NCBI GenBank assembly: GCA_035079385.1
Contig: JAVHKY010000065.1
Coordinates: 186,001-250,000 of the forward strand
Direction: 5' to 3'
From: Aspidiotus rigidus
Lineage: Eukaryota; Arthropoda; Insecta; Hemiptera; Diaspididae
Length of the DNA stretch: 64,000 nt
Part shown: in pieces, positions 33,408 to 45,779 of the stretch
How positions within the stretch are numbered: position 1 is the first letter of the stretch
Layout: each line of letters begins with the position of its first letter
Notes under the pieces: model-generated
What the model was told of the DNA's origin: nothing
Database searches by the model: none
Seen by the model: the letters and a program-made list of their open reading frames with translations, nothing else
Made by a program: the position numbers and the translations under genes

Positions 33408-33650
33408 CGAGTTCATTGTTGAGTCGTCGTGACGTTGAGTCATTGTGGAGTCGTCGTCGAGTTATTGTTGAGTTGTTGTCGAATCGTCGTCAAATCGATG
33501 TAGAGTCGTTGTTGAGTCGTCGTCAAGTCGTTGTTGGGTTGTCTCTGCGTCGTTGTTGAGTAGTTGTCGAGTTGTTGTCGCGTTGTAGTCGAGTCGTTAC
33601 CAAGTTGTTATCGAGGCATCGTTGTGCTGTTGTCGAGTCGTGGTTATGTG
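33408..33650 (+). repeat. GTYGAGTCGTTGT minisatellite
   Basis: About 20 units of roughly 12 bp with core GTCGAGTCGTTGT or GTTGAGTCGTCGT. G and T dominate the strand. Likely polymorphic in length. Confidence 0.75.
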
Positions 33651-35145
33651 AATTTTAGTCATAAGTTGAAATAACGCACAATGAAATTTGAATAGGTACA
33701 ATAGTTCAATAAATTACAAGAGGATCAGATACATCTTGAACCAGATTTACGGGGGTCACCTACAGTAATTATCTCTATCTAATATCTAATAAGGGTGGAG
33801 AATTATTGAATGTGCGTATCGCATTTCATCCAATAAATTCCATTGCAGGAATTAGGAATACGTTAAGGTTTATTTTTGTAGAGGTCAATGAGGAGCCGAT
33901 AATCTTCGATTTCCTTCAGCAGAATGAAGGTAGGAAACTTCAATGCCAGGCAAGGCCCAAGGGAGTGAGCGCGTATTGCAATCGTCTCAGTACACAATCA
34001 TATTTTTTCCCCCTCTCTACCAAGGAAGATACAAGCTTGAGTTGTTCAATTGAATCCACATCAAAGAGCCATCATAACCTTGAACCAATATTCAAAAACT
34101 TGGATCATTAACGTAAATTCTTACTGCTCAAGAAAGTTTCCGAGCAGAAATCCGGTTTCTTGATGATTTTTCGTCTTCTATCACTCCTTTCAAATTATTC
34201 CAATTTCACAATAATACTATGTTGACAATTTTATTCTTCCAAAACTATATTTTTATAATCGCCCAAACTGTCGAATTTTCATGTCATTGTTCTCGATCAT
34301 GGAATTTCATTTCTCGCTACTTCAAATAAGTTTTCCCTGGATCTAATTTACACATTAAAATAACCGTACAGCAATATCATAAAAATAAAGGCCTTAAATA
34401 CGAAAAAAATGTAGTCATTCACCTCTCAGTGACTCTCTCAGTAACTTGCTACAGTCCGGTCACAGTCACGCATTCTCTGGTAACACGTTGGTTTTAATAA
34501 TTGACAATCACTCTCTCTAGCGTCATTCGTTTGAAACGACTGAGTTCAATAATCGAGAAAGGCGAGGCGCTAAAAATACACGAATTAAAAAAAAGGTAAA
34601 ACGTCTGTCAAGAAATAATCACGATTCAAACTCAGTTCCGACCGAAGTAATGAATGAAAATTAAGTACAAATCTCGCGTTCGAAAAGACTTCATCAAATA
34701 CTGCAAGATTGAAAAAAAATTTTCAATACGGAGAAAGAATTTATTGAGCTTCCTGATGAAGAGTCAGCCGCAGACACTTTCGGTCGACGAAAATAGACGC
34801 CGAAGATTCTATCGTCGTATCGTTAAAATGTAACTACGCCGGCTTTCGAATTTTAACGAGGTCCCATTGTCCCCCTACACACATCAAAATTACGTTCTGA
34901 ATTGAGTTTTTTATATTCATAAAATTGTTACGCAGCAGATTAATGTCCCACTGGAGTACAGAAAGGTGCATTTGCACGCGGTTATAAAAAACCTGAATCA
35001 ACTGCGGACGTCATTTTGGACTTAAAATTTGATGCTCTTGTGGGAACTTTTCCTGTACTTCGAATAACGATGATATCCAAGCACGATTACAAAAAGCTGT
35101 TTCTTAAACACATTCGGAGATGATAGCTTTTAATCACTTATACAG
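33651..35145. other. Intergenic, no clear gene
   Basis: No exon in recognised context. At 34750-34805, CTGATGAAGAGTCAG...TCGACGAAAATAGACGCC resembles the stem-loop tails of retroelements (compare 40.93 and 45.89 kb). Confidence 0.3.
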
Positions 35146-35357
35146 CAATACCAAAATTTTGTCCGGTGGCGGAATCTATGAAAGAACGATACAGCAATTT
35201 TCAAGTTGGCTCGTTTTGGACAAAGTATAATTTAAAACTCGAAGACTCTACGATAAGAATAAATTTCATACCCAAAATCGAAAAGCCTCCTGTGCTCAAA
35301 GACTGCATATTATGTTGTGTAAATTGCATATCGCTTATCCTTAATCCTAATCTATAA
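35146..35357 (+). CDS. Gene F exon, unrecognised cysteine-containing protein
   Basis: After the acceptor TATACAG the frame enters in phase 1 and reads IPKFCPVAESMKERYSNFQV, continuing to LKDCILCC. At 35319 there is a possible donor (GTAAAT) that would end the exon in phase 0, the pattern of genes C, D and E. If not spliced, the frame stops at 35355-35357 (...ILNPNL). Sheet-like composition with sequence KLEDSTIRINF. A downstream exon was not found; the region beyond 35.5 kb is retroelement sequence, so the gene may be truncated by insertion. Function unknown. Confidence 0.45.
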
Positions 35358-35580
35358 AGCACTTATCTCCCTCCGCGTACTGCTCAACAATAAAGACATT
35401 CCTTTCTTCCCTTGAAACAATCTAGAATACTGCTCTTTTTACGTCACCAGTCAAGCCCCTCTATGTTGAATCTGGTGTTCTTCGATCATCTCCACTTAAA
35501 TGACACTCCATGCTCACATTGTCCTTCACACAACTCACCGTATTCCAACTTCTATCAGCGGCATCGAATCCAACATATGT

Positions 35581-35712
35581 GACCTGCGATGAGAAAAGGA
35601 TGCTCATTGCCCATTGGCGCAGGAACACCATTTCTCTCTGATTGGACGTCTAATCAGAAAGAAATGGTGTTCCTGTCAGTGGGCAATGAGCATCCTTTTC
35701 GCATCGCAGGTC
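35581..35712. mobile_element. 132-bp near-perfect hairpin (foldback element)
   Basis: The left arm GACCTGCGATGAGAAAAGGA... (35581-35643) pairs with the right arm ending ATCGCAGGTC (35651-35712), with only a few mismatches and a two-base length difference over about 62 bp; the loop is under 10 bp. Flanks are AT-rich (ATATGT / ATATAT). Transcripts would form a long double-stranded stem. It could be a very compact MITE or a hairpin-RNA precursor. Confidence 0.75.
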
Positions 35713-36620
35713 ATATATTCTCCAACTCCAACATTCAACTATGGCCCATTTACACATCTCTTTCACGGCCTCCTTGGTCACCGTCACTCACAATAAATAC
35801 CACATTCTCGGAATCAGACTCTCATCCTAAACCTGACCATAGTATACTATACAACGAATTTCTAGCCAAATACTCATCTTGCTCCATATACAGGTCTATC
35901 CCTCATTTTGCCAGCTGCTTTGTCATTCATACCGATGATACCATCACTCGTTTCTCCTTCGTTGCTTCCTTCTCTATCCTGCCAGCAGAACTTCACGCCA
36001 TTTAGCTAGCTGTTCAATCGGCCATTCAATCCAATACCAATAACAACATCTTCATCTTCTTCGATTTGCTTCACGCCATTAATAGCTCCCATAATCTATC
36101 TCCACACTTATTCTTTATTCACTCTCGACAAAATTGTCTCTTCATGTAATTCTTATCTGGATTCCTACAAACTCCAACATTCTTCTCAATGATACTCCGA
36201 CGAGGCGACCAAAGAACCTGATATTCAATTTCCGCATCCACTTATCCACACTCCTAAAACAGACGTTATCTCTCTTCTTAAACATCGTATCTGGCAGACG
36301 CGATGGAATCTTTCCTTCTCGCTTCTTCAGCATATGCAGCCCTCTATCTCTGCTTCTCATAAATGCCTACCGCACCTATCGCGTCCACAACAGGTTATTC
36401 TATGTAGGCTTCAAATGAGACACATCTCTCCCACTCACTCCTACCTCCTGATTGCTCATCTCTTTGCTTTCAAAACACCACTGTCAGTCGCATCTTCTTT
36501 CATTTATATACAGCTCGTTCTACCATCGGTCTTTCTGCCTGTGTCCCCGCAGTGTTCGCCTATGATCCTTCCTCCGCAATCAACCTTCTTTCTTTCATAC
36601 AACAAGCGCCTATTGGACAC
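35713..36620 (+). mobile_element. Non-LTR retrotransposon relic with RNase H, copy 1
   Basis: Broken frames show RNase H elements: SFSILPAELHAI (near 35966-36005), then VILIWIPTNSNILLND (about 36146), the degenerate counterpart of the W-x-P-S-H-x-G-I-x-G/L-N-x-x-A-D motif. The downstream QVILCRLQMRHISPTHSYLL (36395 on) is the conserved segment after RNase H in I/R1-like elements. Frameshifts and lost catalytic residues make it inactive. Confidence 0.65.
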
Positions 36621-36639
36621 AGTGAAACTTTCATAAACG

Positions 36640-37370
36640 AAAATTTGAATACCTTCACATGTCCATTTCCAGCTACTTGGTTCCATCAGCGCGGCCCCTC
36701 ACAAAGTCATCTCCTTTTATCGCCCCCGTCCCCTCGCTCAATGTGTGTAATGTGTGTCACAACCTGAACTATTCAAAGTCCAGAATTAGTCACCGATTGG
36801 CCGAATCGAACGCCGTACACTCTTGTCTTTCTCATCTCATTCTTCTCACTCCTCAGCTAAAATTTTACGTTACTGATTCACTTTCATCTCTTCTGGCTAT
36901 GCAGGACCCACACTCGACTAATCCCTTAATTCAAAGCATCCATTTACTTCTGCAAACACTATCACCCCCCTCAACATCAGTCTCCTTCCTCTGAAATTCC
37001 AGTCCCATCAAAGTCGCGGATTTTGACGCGGTTGACCTTGCCGCCAAAGATCCTCTTCTCCTAATCAAATTTCTTAGCTTGTACTTATTCCTACTTATGA
37101 CCTCAAAAATTATTACCTATCCCTGATACTTGACCCCTGGTATGATTTCTGGAAATTCAAATAAACTTAGAGCAACCAAGAACAATTCGGTCCCTTGGAC
37201 TTCCTCTAATCGAACTACCCGTCACGACAAAATCATTCTCACGCGTCTCAGAATTGGTCACATATATCTCACCCACTCCTATCTTTTTCTAGACCTATTC
37301 TCTCTAGCTCACTACAAAAGTTACGAAGTTCGTAAATTGTGCTTCGTATGGGAGAATGGTTGAAGTGGGC
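36640..37370 (+). mobile_element. Non-LTR retrotransposon relic with RNase H, copy 2
   Basis: Same protein segment repeated: LKFYVTDSLSSLLAMQDPHS (36860 on) is the RNase H TDS motif; IILTRLRIGHIYLTHSYLF (37229 on) is the downstream conserved block. Intervening frames are broken. It lies in direct orientation behind copy 1, so two partial insertions or a local duplication. Confidence 0.7.
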
Positions 37371-39170
37371 GGAGAAATAAACAGAATTTGATCTCTAATA
37401 GTACCACAAGTCAATGAACCTATATTTGACGACCCACAATGCACTTCCAGAAAAATTTGTGACTAGTAAATTACTGAATATTTTTCTGCGTAGGTTCCCA
37501 GTCCTTTTCCAAAAGAAATATCAAGCCTATGTGATTCTATATTTTACGTACCAAATAAAAAACGCTAAACAGCATGGAGAAAGTTTCCTAAAATGAGCCC
37601 GACATCCCATTAAAAGTGCTCCAAGTTTCCTGAACGGTAAGGAATATCGGTAAAAAGTCTCGGAAAATATTAGGTCATCGCGTAAGAATACTTATGTACG
37701 ATACGACGTAATCTGAACTTTTGAAAATAGTTTTAAGAAAAGTTTATACAAGAACGGAACTCTGTGATGAGCGCACCGGCGTAATGTAAGCAGAAACGAT
37801 TCGACAATGAGCCACGATGTGGGTGCACTTTTCGTTACCCTAAATCGCGGATCAACTTTTCTCGAGAATATAATATTAATTATTTACGATAATAATGACG
37901 CATCTTCTACGATACAAAAGTCCGTAGGGAAAGCCTCCCTATTTATCGTACGTACCTCCGAAATATTGGTATCGTATTCTCTGAAACCATTTCTCAAATT
38001 GTGAGACGGGTGTGTGCGCTGCAGCTCTTGAAAATTCGACCGAGTAAGTACCTAAATTATGTTGAAAATTTATCCGAAAGTGGGAGGACGTAGACCTTGC
38101 CATCATGCATACTGTATTTCAAAACCAAAAACCCATCATCACGTAAAACGCCGTCGAGAAGAGAGACAAGAATAAAGGTAAGGCGAAACCAAAGATCGTT
38201 CATGTAACAACGTTGGAACAGCCTTGACGTAGTCTATTCTGGAGTGATACCATAAAAATAACAAATGAAGATAAGACTTAGAAGATATGCTCTTCAGTCC
38301 TACTCATAAATAATTTGGCAGGTAACTGACCTCAAGGAATAGAGGTACGAAAATTTGATAATGCTTATGAGTATCTTCAAATAAATAATGTTGAAAGAAA
38401 AATTATTGGAGGATTTGAAACTGCGATTGTAAAGGAATAGGATAGGAAGAGCAATGTAGATGGGTCTGAAGAGTGGGAAAGATTTTTAGGAGCGCACTTT
38501 CAGACTTCACAAGCTGCCTCCAGACAATAAACCTTTCTCCTGTCTCGCTTCCCTGAAAGCAGCTCAGTTTCTTCGCTCGTCGTAAAGGTTAATTGAGGCA
38601 AACACAGAAAACTTAATTTCGATTTTGATGAGAGATTAGGATCGATTCTTCAAAGACGTAAAAATTGTGCGTTCCCTGAAGAAGGCCAAACTCTCCTCCA
38701 CGACGGAACCACAAAGAAACTAGAATCCTTCTGAATCCCTTTCCTGATACATTCGATCCTTCGAGAGACTAAATTTCTTCAGGTCAATAAACTTGGTCGG
38801 AGTCCCCTTTTAGCCACCTTCGAAAATTCTTCCAATTTCCATCTCCCGCCTTCCCAAAACTCCAATTCGCTGTTTAAGGAACATTTATTTACCTCGGAAT
38901 AAGAAATCATGTCAAGTTTCTAAAATAAAAGGAGTCAGCAGTGGCAGAATGGGTTCGTTGACAACCTCGTACGCGAGAGGACCCAGCTTCTTCCGGAAAG
39001 GAGCATAAATTTGCATATTTTTCGTCGTTTCATAATCCACATCTCCCTTTACTTAGTGTTACTGTGATTTTACCACTCTCATAAATTTCTCCAAACTAGG
39101 TCGGAGCCTGAAACTATAATTTGGCGAGAAATCGAAATTTTCTCAAACCTTCAAACTACACAGCTCTCTC
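37371..39170. other. Intergenic, no recognised gene
   Basis: Short open frames at 37414-37596 and 37807-38004 have no splice partners. Nothing else identified. Confidence 0.35.
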
Positions 39171-39193
39171 CCTCCCTCCCTCCCTCCCTCCCT

Positions 39194-39226
<33 letters not shown>

Positions 39227-39227
39227 T
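39167..39227 (+). repeat. CCCT/CT microsatellite
   Basis: (CCCT)n, then a C run, then (CT)n, about 60 bp in all. Confidence 0.9.
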
Positions 39228-39513
39228 GAATTGCAATAGTAATTTTGAAGTTTTTCGAAGCTCTTGAAGCAGGTGAGGTCCGGTTAAAATAGAACAGACA
39301 CCCTTACGAAATAGAAGAACCTACAGACAAAGCAAATTGCTTTTCTAGGCGTGGATCTACGGAGGCCCGATGAAGTAGGCCGACTCCGAATCGACTCAGT
39401 ATTCGAAATCAACCGCTCCTCTTTACCAGCAACTCATCGTCAAGGTCGAAATTGAGTTTTTTTCCCACATTTTTATTTACGAGCTAGGCGACTGCTCAAA
39501 ATTTATTTTATAA

Positions 39514-40330
39514 TTACTGTACAGGAATAGGAAAAAATAGGAAGAACGAAAGTACTTGAAGAAATTTGACATGATTTCGGAGTTGCTGGGTAGTGCGGAG
39601 GTCATAGATGAAACGTTGATTTTGGACGACAGGACATGAGATGAGATGTCGAATTGCAGCAGTACTTAAAAGACAGAGGAGCGTGAATAGTACTTGTAGG
39701 TCGGGCATGACCAATCCTAAAACAGGAGAGGATGACTTCTTCGCGGTGGGAGGTTTTATTTGAAGAGGACCAAGGAATAGGGAGCCTATTTGATTGATCT
39801 CAGATTGTTGTAAGGCTGATCTTTCCAGAGGTCATGCCAAGAAGCTAAAATTTTGGTACTGTGGAATTTTTCAAAGTCGTATACTGGTGAATGAGTTAGG
39901 TCGAATATTTTTCGTTAAGAGGGTGGAGTTCTTGCCGCAAGAACAACATACTCATATGGAGGGTGACCGATGTAACTTGAAATCCAGATGAAGGGACTGA
40001 TGATTTGATCAAGATCGGAGGTATGGAGAACGACGAGAATGCGTTGGGTGATGGGGTTATTCGAATAAAGATCTTGTAAAGATATAGGATCTAGTCAAGT
40101 CGGGTAGAACGCTGAGTAAAAATTGAAAGACAGGAGCGAATAGCGTGGGTAGAACGTTCCAGAAATTGAGCTGAAGGTACGAGGAAGTTGGCAGTCAACA
40201 TTGGTGTAGAAAGTGGAGAGGAGGTTTGGCTGCTTCAGCACGGGGGCTGACATTAGAACTAGGACGGAATGCTTCTGAATCCATTCTGAGAACTTGTGAT
40301 TAGACAGTGTTCAGTAATTGAAGAGTGGAT
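39514..40330 (-). mobile_element. Non-LTR retrotransposon relic, 3' end of ORF2
   Basis: The minus frame 39714-39514 reads IRHLISCPVVQNQRFIYDLR and ends in a hydrophobic LQVLSFFLFF, the layout of the cysteine-containing C-terminal block and tail of I/R1-like ORF2 proteins. The region to about 40330 keeps similar minus-strand bias but is frameshifted. Inactive. Confidence 0.5.
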
Positions 40331-40599
40331 TTGTTGGACGATGTTGATAAAAAGTCAAGATCTGTTTTGAGTTGAGTACACGTCACTCATCGGTAAATGA
40401 CTTCCAATCGACGTTAAAACTTTTAAGGGCACAATTTGACAGAGTTTCAGAATAGAGGTCAAAAAAGAATCGAAACTTAATTCTAGATTATAATTTCAAC
40501 CGAAAATCGACGTCTACATTGCGTCGATTCGATTATTGCTGCATTGGTCGAGCATAATTAAAACTCAATGGTCCTCGTTACGACGCATTCTGTCTGAGA

Positions 40600-40800
40600 G
40601 TAGTGAAGTCATTAATTTAAACTGTGGATCAACGTCGGTGCGAGGTCGATTCAAAATCGATCAGCATACAATCCCAGAAAACCGGAAAACGACTACTAAC
40701 CAACGCAACAGAGTAGTCCATTTCAGGGTCGATTTGAAGTCGACCAGCGTAGATTACCGGAGGACTACAAATCGACGCAACAAAGCAGTCGTATAAAAAA
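40600..40800 (+). repeat. Two-unit tandem repeat rich in ATCGA
   Basis: About 85-bp units: AGGTCGATTCAAAATCGATC... (40645) and GGGTCGATTTGAAGTCGACC... (40727), each ending in CAACGCAACA or CGACGCAACA then GTAGTC or GCAGTC. More ATCGA/TCGAC words continue to 41170. Confidence 0.5.
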
Positions 40801-40924
40801 TTTGGAAAAACTGACTCGGAATCGACCTTAATCGACGTGGAAATGACGTGTGAGCAGCCGGTTTCGTTTATTCTTGTCTAGTATATGTGATAAGGACGAA
40901 TTATATTTGTTTGGTAGCTTTTCT

Positions 40925-40985
40925 TTTCATTCTGAAGATGATTGTTATAGTCGAAAGACGTCTTAATGATTAATAAACAAAAGTT
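40925..40985 (+). mobile_element. Retroelement-type stem-loop tail
   Basis: CATTCTGAAGATGATTGTTA then TAGTCGAAAGACGTC and AATAAACAAAAG. The pattern GA-stem-TCGAAA-CGTC followed by an A-rich end is common in 3' parts of Penelope-like and related elements. No coding part is attached. Confidence 0.35.
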
Positions 40986-41199
40986 TTTCATACGGGCTCT
41001 GCAACTTTCATTTGACCTAATCCTTGTGAACTTAAAGTGCAGTCGACGTTTGTCTACCGTATGTTGACCTGACTGTGAAAGAGCTGTAAATTCTTGATCG
41101 ATTTGACGTCGACTATCGGTCGACGGTGGGTATCGACTGAAAATCGATGTCGAAACGGCGGTCGACATGGTCCGTCCGGGGGAGGGGGATATCTCCAAA

Positions 41200-43300
41200 G
41201 TTCAAAGAAATACTTAAATTATGAAAGCAAGGAGAAAAACTTTCCGGACCACGGATTATTTCCCCCCTCCCCCAACAGTATTTCTAAATCTGCGCCTGCT
41301 ATTTTCTGGTATTCTGCGTTAAATGAGTTTACCAATTCGTGATAGAAAACACGATAACAGTGTCAAATTAGAGTACGAATCTATAATGGATATTATTCGA
41401 GGAAATTAAAATTACCCTGAATCAGACTGCACGTCTAAATAATGAAATTCAGGACGACTGCAAACCTGATAATTCGGGTATCTGGATTAGAAGTAAGACG
41501 AATGCCCGGTACTTCTAACGATTCACCGTGAACTTTTTTCAAAAATAGTCTCCTTGACTTTCTTGGATCTCCAGCTCTTCCAGCTCTTCCAACTCTTCCG
41601 ACTCTCAAACATTCTCCCCATGAGAAAAAAAAAATGATCTCATCATCTTTGAAAATTTATAGATACATTATGCTAAGCGTCAACGCGGGTTTTGCTCATC
41701 TTTATACATCAATAGCAGTTTTCCGCTACAGTACAGGATGAAAATTCACCATTTAGTTTTCGGAAAATTTCTTCATCGATTGTTTTTGATTTTTCAATAT
41801 TCTTCAAAGAGTAATCGGGAAGTTATTGATGTAATACATTCATACAACTTTCTCCACGTCACTCCACTAATAGCTGCGTGTACAAAACAGTTGATAGAAA
41901 CCATTCGTATGGTCCATAAATATCGGAAGGGAGCTCATAAATTTACATATTTGAGATTTTCCAATTTCAGCATTATACTCTCTTGACACACGTCCGATGA
42001 AGAAATATGATGAAACTTACCCGTGTTGAAATCGTAGTCAATTGTTCCGTACGAGGATCTACGAACTTCGTCAGCCTGTATCAAAGACGTACTCTGGTCA
42101 TTCGTCAGGTCAGATTCAGACATGATACTGCGGTTAGACGTATTTCACGCACTATTTTCTTGTGAAAATCAAACTGAACAACCCAGCGAAGTCGATAATT
42201 AGTAAGTCGCGCACCATTCGAAAATCTGAAATTTGAGCATCAAATAAAACCACGTATTATTATATCATTCTCCTCTTAGTGCTAAACTCAAATATCGCCG
42301 CCATTCTTATCGCGAAATTATTGACTTCGATCGAAACGGCTAATTAGGATAGTCTATCAGATAAAAAATGCAAAAAAAAAAAAAAAGATAAAACTCGGTA
42401 TAGCTAAATCAAATTTCTTCACTATTTCCTGCTACTGCTATACAAATACAGCAAGTCCGTAAGATGTCTTCGGCACGTGAACGTCAATTATTTGTGAAAA
42501 TGTAGGTCTTTAGTTCGTCGAACCGTCGATGATTTCGGCGATAAGTAAAAACTGAATGAGGATTTATAAGGTTTCCATTTTTTAATTTGAACTTCAATTA
42601 TTAAGCCACAGAAAGAACTTTTGAGATAATTGAAAGCGTGAGCGCTGAATATCCACCCACGATAAACCATTCGTCGTGCTTCCCTCGTCGGTATACATCT
42701 AGTTGTGAATTATATAAAGATCTAAGTTTATATAGAAGACGATATTATACGTATAAAGCTGTTATTCAGCCGAATTGTTATAATTAAACACAAAAGGATA
42801 GAAATAAAAGAAAATCTTGAAAACAAAGCGGTCGGCGTATAATCACGAGTCTACCGTCTCTTTTCCTTCTTTCATCAGACGTATTATACAACCTGGTTAT
42901 AATTATGCCGCCGAATCCATTATCAAAATTGGCTTCGCTCGTCGTCTCTTATTATGAATACCTCCAAACCACTTTTTCCTCGACCGCGAGAGTTCGCACC
43001 GATCATTCGCCAGTATAAAGTCTCCTTTATTCAATTATGGCGAACTATGAATTATTACATCAGAAATAACGCGAATATATTCCGGTCCATTAAATATCTA
43101 CACGGTTTAATGTTACGACAATTACTCCTCAGTTACCCACGCTACTCCTACGTATGAAATAAAATAACAATCTTATCACAGACCACCGGCACTTATGCCG
43201 ATTCTAAATGACGTCGTTCAGTTCGATTTGTCAGACGTACTTTGAAGAATGGCCCCTTCAATAGTAGCAATAAGGAGAGGGAGAAGAAAAAATTAGATAC
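41200..43300. other. Intergenic, no recognised gene
   Basis: Scattered short frames only; none has recognisable motifs or matched splice sites. A-rich run at 42371-42385. Confidence 0.35.
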
Positions 43301-43319
43301 CATTGCAGGACTGCAATGG

Positions 43320-44540
43320 CAGCGGGAAACCCGCTGTCCCGAGAATTTTTTCAAGGCCCCCTCCTATCATATAAAGCTTAGAGCCTGAAGTTTTTCTAAG
43401 TCCCCCTCCTGTCATATATAGCTCAACAGTGGAGCTTTAAAGTATGTCTAGGCCTTCTTTATACTAGCTTTATACTAGGGCTAGGCTTGCTTGAATTCTT
43501 AATACCAAATCCACTTTGCTCATGAAACAGGTTCCCTGCGTTCTTCGTTCAACTTCGTTAAGGAAGCCGTTGTTTTTTTTAAGTCGCCCTCTTATCATAA
43601 TATATAGCTCAAGGGTCGAAATTTTAGCAGGGGGACGTCCATAAATTACGTGAGACATTTTGGGGGGAGGGGGTCCGGCCAAGTCTCACCAAAACTCACG
43701 TGAAGGAGAGGGGGGCGCCGAGAAAGCTCACGTAATTTTTTTCTCACACAAATACATTTTAAAATATTGCTAAACTGGCTTAAATTTAATAAAAACTAGT
43801 CCTTTTTGAATAGGTATGAAATGTGATCAAGAAAATTACGTTTCTCTCATACACATAAACGCGATTAAGCCCAGATAAACGTATTTAAAGCAAAAATACA
43901 CACATTGAAAAATCTCACGCGAGATAAGAGGGGGAGGGGGTCAAGGCAAATCTCACGATATCTCGCCAAGGGAGGAGGAGAGGAGGCTCGTGGAAGAATT
44001 TTGACTCCTATTGTGTATAGCTTGGAGGATGAAATTTTTCTAGAAAAATTTCGAGTCCTATTGTATATCGCTTGGAGGATAAAATTTTTTTCAAGTCTCC
44101 CTCCCATCATAATATATAGCTTGGGGGTTAAAATTTTTCGAAGTGCTCCTCCCATCATATCAGGCTCGAGAGTAAAAATTTCTCCCTCTCCTATCGAGAT
44201 CGAGGATGAAAATTGTTCAAGTCTCCTATTATAATATAGCTCGAGAGTCAAAATTTTTCTGACCCCCCCCCCCCCCCCTCCTATCATACATAGCTGAGAG
44301 ATTGAATTTTTGTGAGTCCCCTTCCTATCATATATGGCTCGAGAGTCAATATTTTTCAAACCAATTTCCTGTTAAGATTTTGACTCTCGAGCTATATTAT
44401 GATAGAAGGTAGACTTGAAAAAATTTCCTCCTCGATCTCCAAGCTATATATATGATAGGAGAAGGACTTCCCTCATCATATGTAGCTCAGAGGTGAAGAT
44501 TTTTTCCGAGTCCCCCTCTCCGTGACGTCATCAACCTTGC
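43320..44540. repeat. Degenerate ~45-50-bp repeat cluster
   Basis: Many diverged units of the form TCCTATCATATATAGCTCGA then GAGTCAAAATTTTTCAAGTCCCC, mostly in one orientation with an inverted block at about 44375-44470. Includes a C run at 44263-44278. Related single units occur at 16320-16350 and 58730-58770. It ends near TGACGTCATCAACC (44521) and a GCGGGTTCCCCGCT palindrome (44586). Confidence 0.7.
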
Positions 44541-44765
44541 TCGCGGACAAAAATTTTCTGAAAGTACCCCCAACAAAAGGAATAGCGGGTTCCCCGCTAA
44601 AAGTTACGATAGGATAGACCATAATAAAGGCAAGACTAAAAGACAGTAGGGAAGATTTATTGATCTTTGTCAACATTTAAAAAAAGTTATCCTACTATCC
44701 TACGAGTCGAGTAGGAATGAGGGGGCAGATAATTATAAATCGATTTTCATTGAATTCTATAAAGA

Positions 44766-45560
44766 TTTGTCCCCGGACCACCTTCTATTTCTCTGGCAAC
44801 AACTACCATCCGTTAGAGCATTGTTCTCTCTTGGTCCGGGACTAATTTTCGACTCTTTGGCAACACCTAGTATTTCCCCTTCCTTCACACGACCTTCAGG
44901 ATATTGTTCTCTCCCCGAGTGCTTTCCGACGGTTTTCATCGCACTGGTCCGAGATCAACTTCCTACTCTCTGGCAACAACTGGCACCTCACCCTCCCCTG
45001 AGAGCGTTGTTCTCTCTTCTAGTGCTTTCTAACAGTTTTCAACCACCCTCTATTCATCTTCTTTCGTTTGTCTGGGACCAAACTTTAGCTCTCTGACAAC
45101 GACTAGCATCACATCCTCCTTCAAACTGTCGTTAGAGCATTGTTCTCTTTCTTAGTACGGTTTTCAAAACATCCTCTACCTATCGCATCCTTTTCTTATT
45201 GGTCCGGGACCAACCTCTATCTCCCTGACATCTCACTCTTCTTCAATGGCATTGTTCACTCCCCATGTACTTCCTATCGGTTTTTAATCACCCTCTATTT
45301 AACACACCCTCTTCTTTTTTAGTCTAAGACCAACTTTCACCTCTCTGACAAAACCAAACATCTCACCCTCTCTCAACTTCTCTCGAGACGCATATGGGAC
45401 ACAGCTCTTTTTCAACTAACACCCACCTTCTACTCCTGTTGCGTATTCTCGCCTCTATCAAGAGCTCGCCCTAATTGCTTTATAATCACCCTCTATTCAT
45501 CACACATCTTTACTTCTTAGTCCAGGACCAAACTCTCTTTTTTTTTGGAAACGAACAACA
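44766..45560 (+). repeat. Tandem repeat with GGTCCGGGACCAA core
   Basis: About six to seven units of roughly 75-190 bp. Each has a GTCCGGGACC-like core, then CTCTCTGGCAACAAC, then GAGCATTGTTCTCTCTT (cores near 44768, 44850, 44950, 45070, 45210, 45330, 45522). The divergence between units marks it as old. Confidence 0.65.
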
Positions 45561-45779
45561 TCTCAGCCTCCAAGTCACAAACCATCTACTCATACAACCT
45601 TGATTGTTAATTGAAGTTTCCCCCTGTCAAGTCGAGACTATCAGACATGGCTACCATACCATTCTATCTCCATAGTTACCATCCAACATAGCTCCCCAAT
45701 ATCTTTACCCCGTTTCCATAGCGACAGTACAGCGCTCCTTTGATGCACATCTTGTTTCCAAAACAACACAATAGGTGTG

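Noticed and set aside
35589..36005. 138-residue open frame
   Set aside because: Its first part is the hairpin 35581-35712 and the rest is RNase H relic sequence; not an independent gene.
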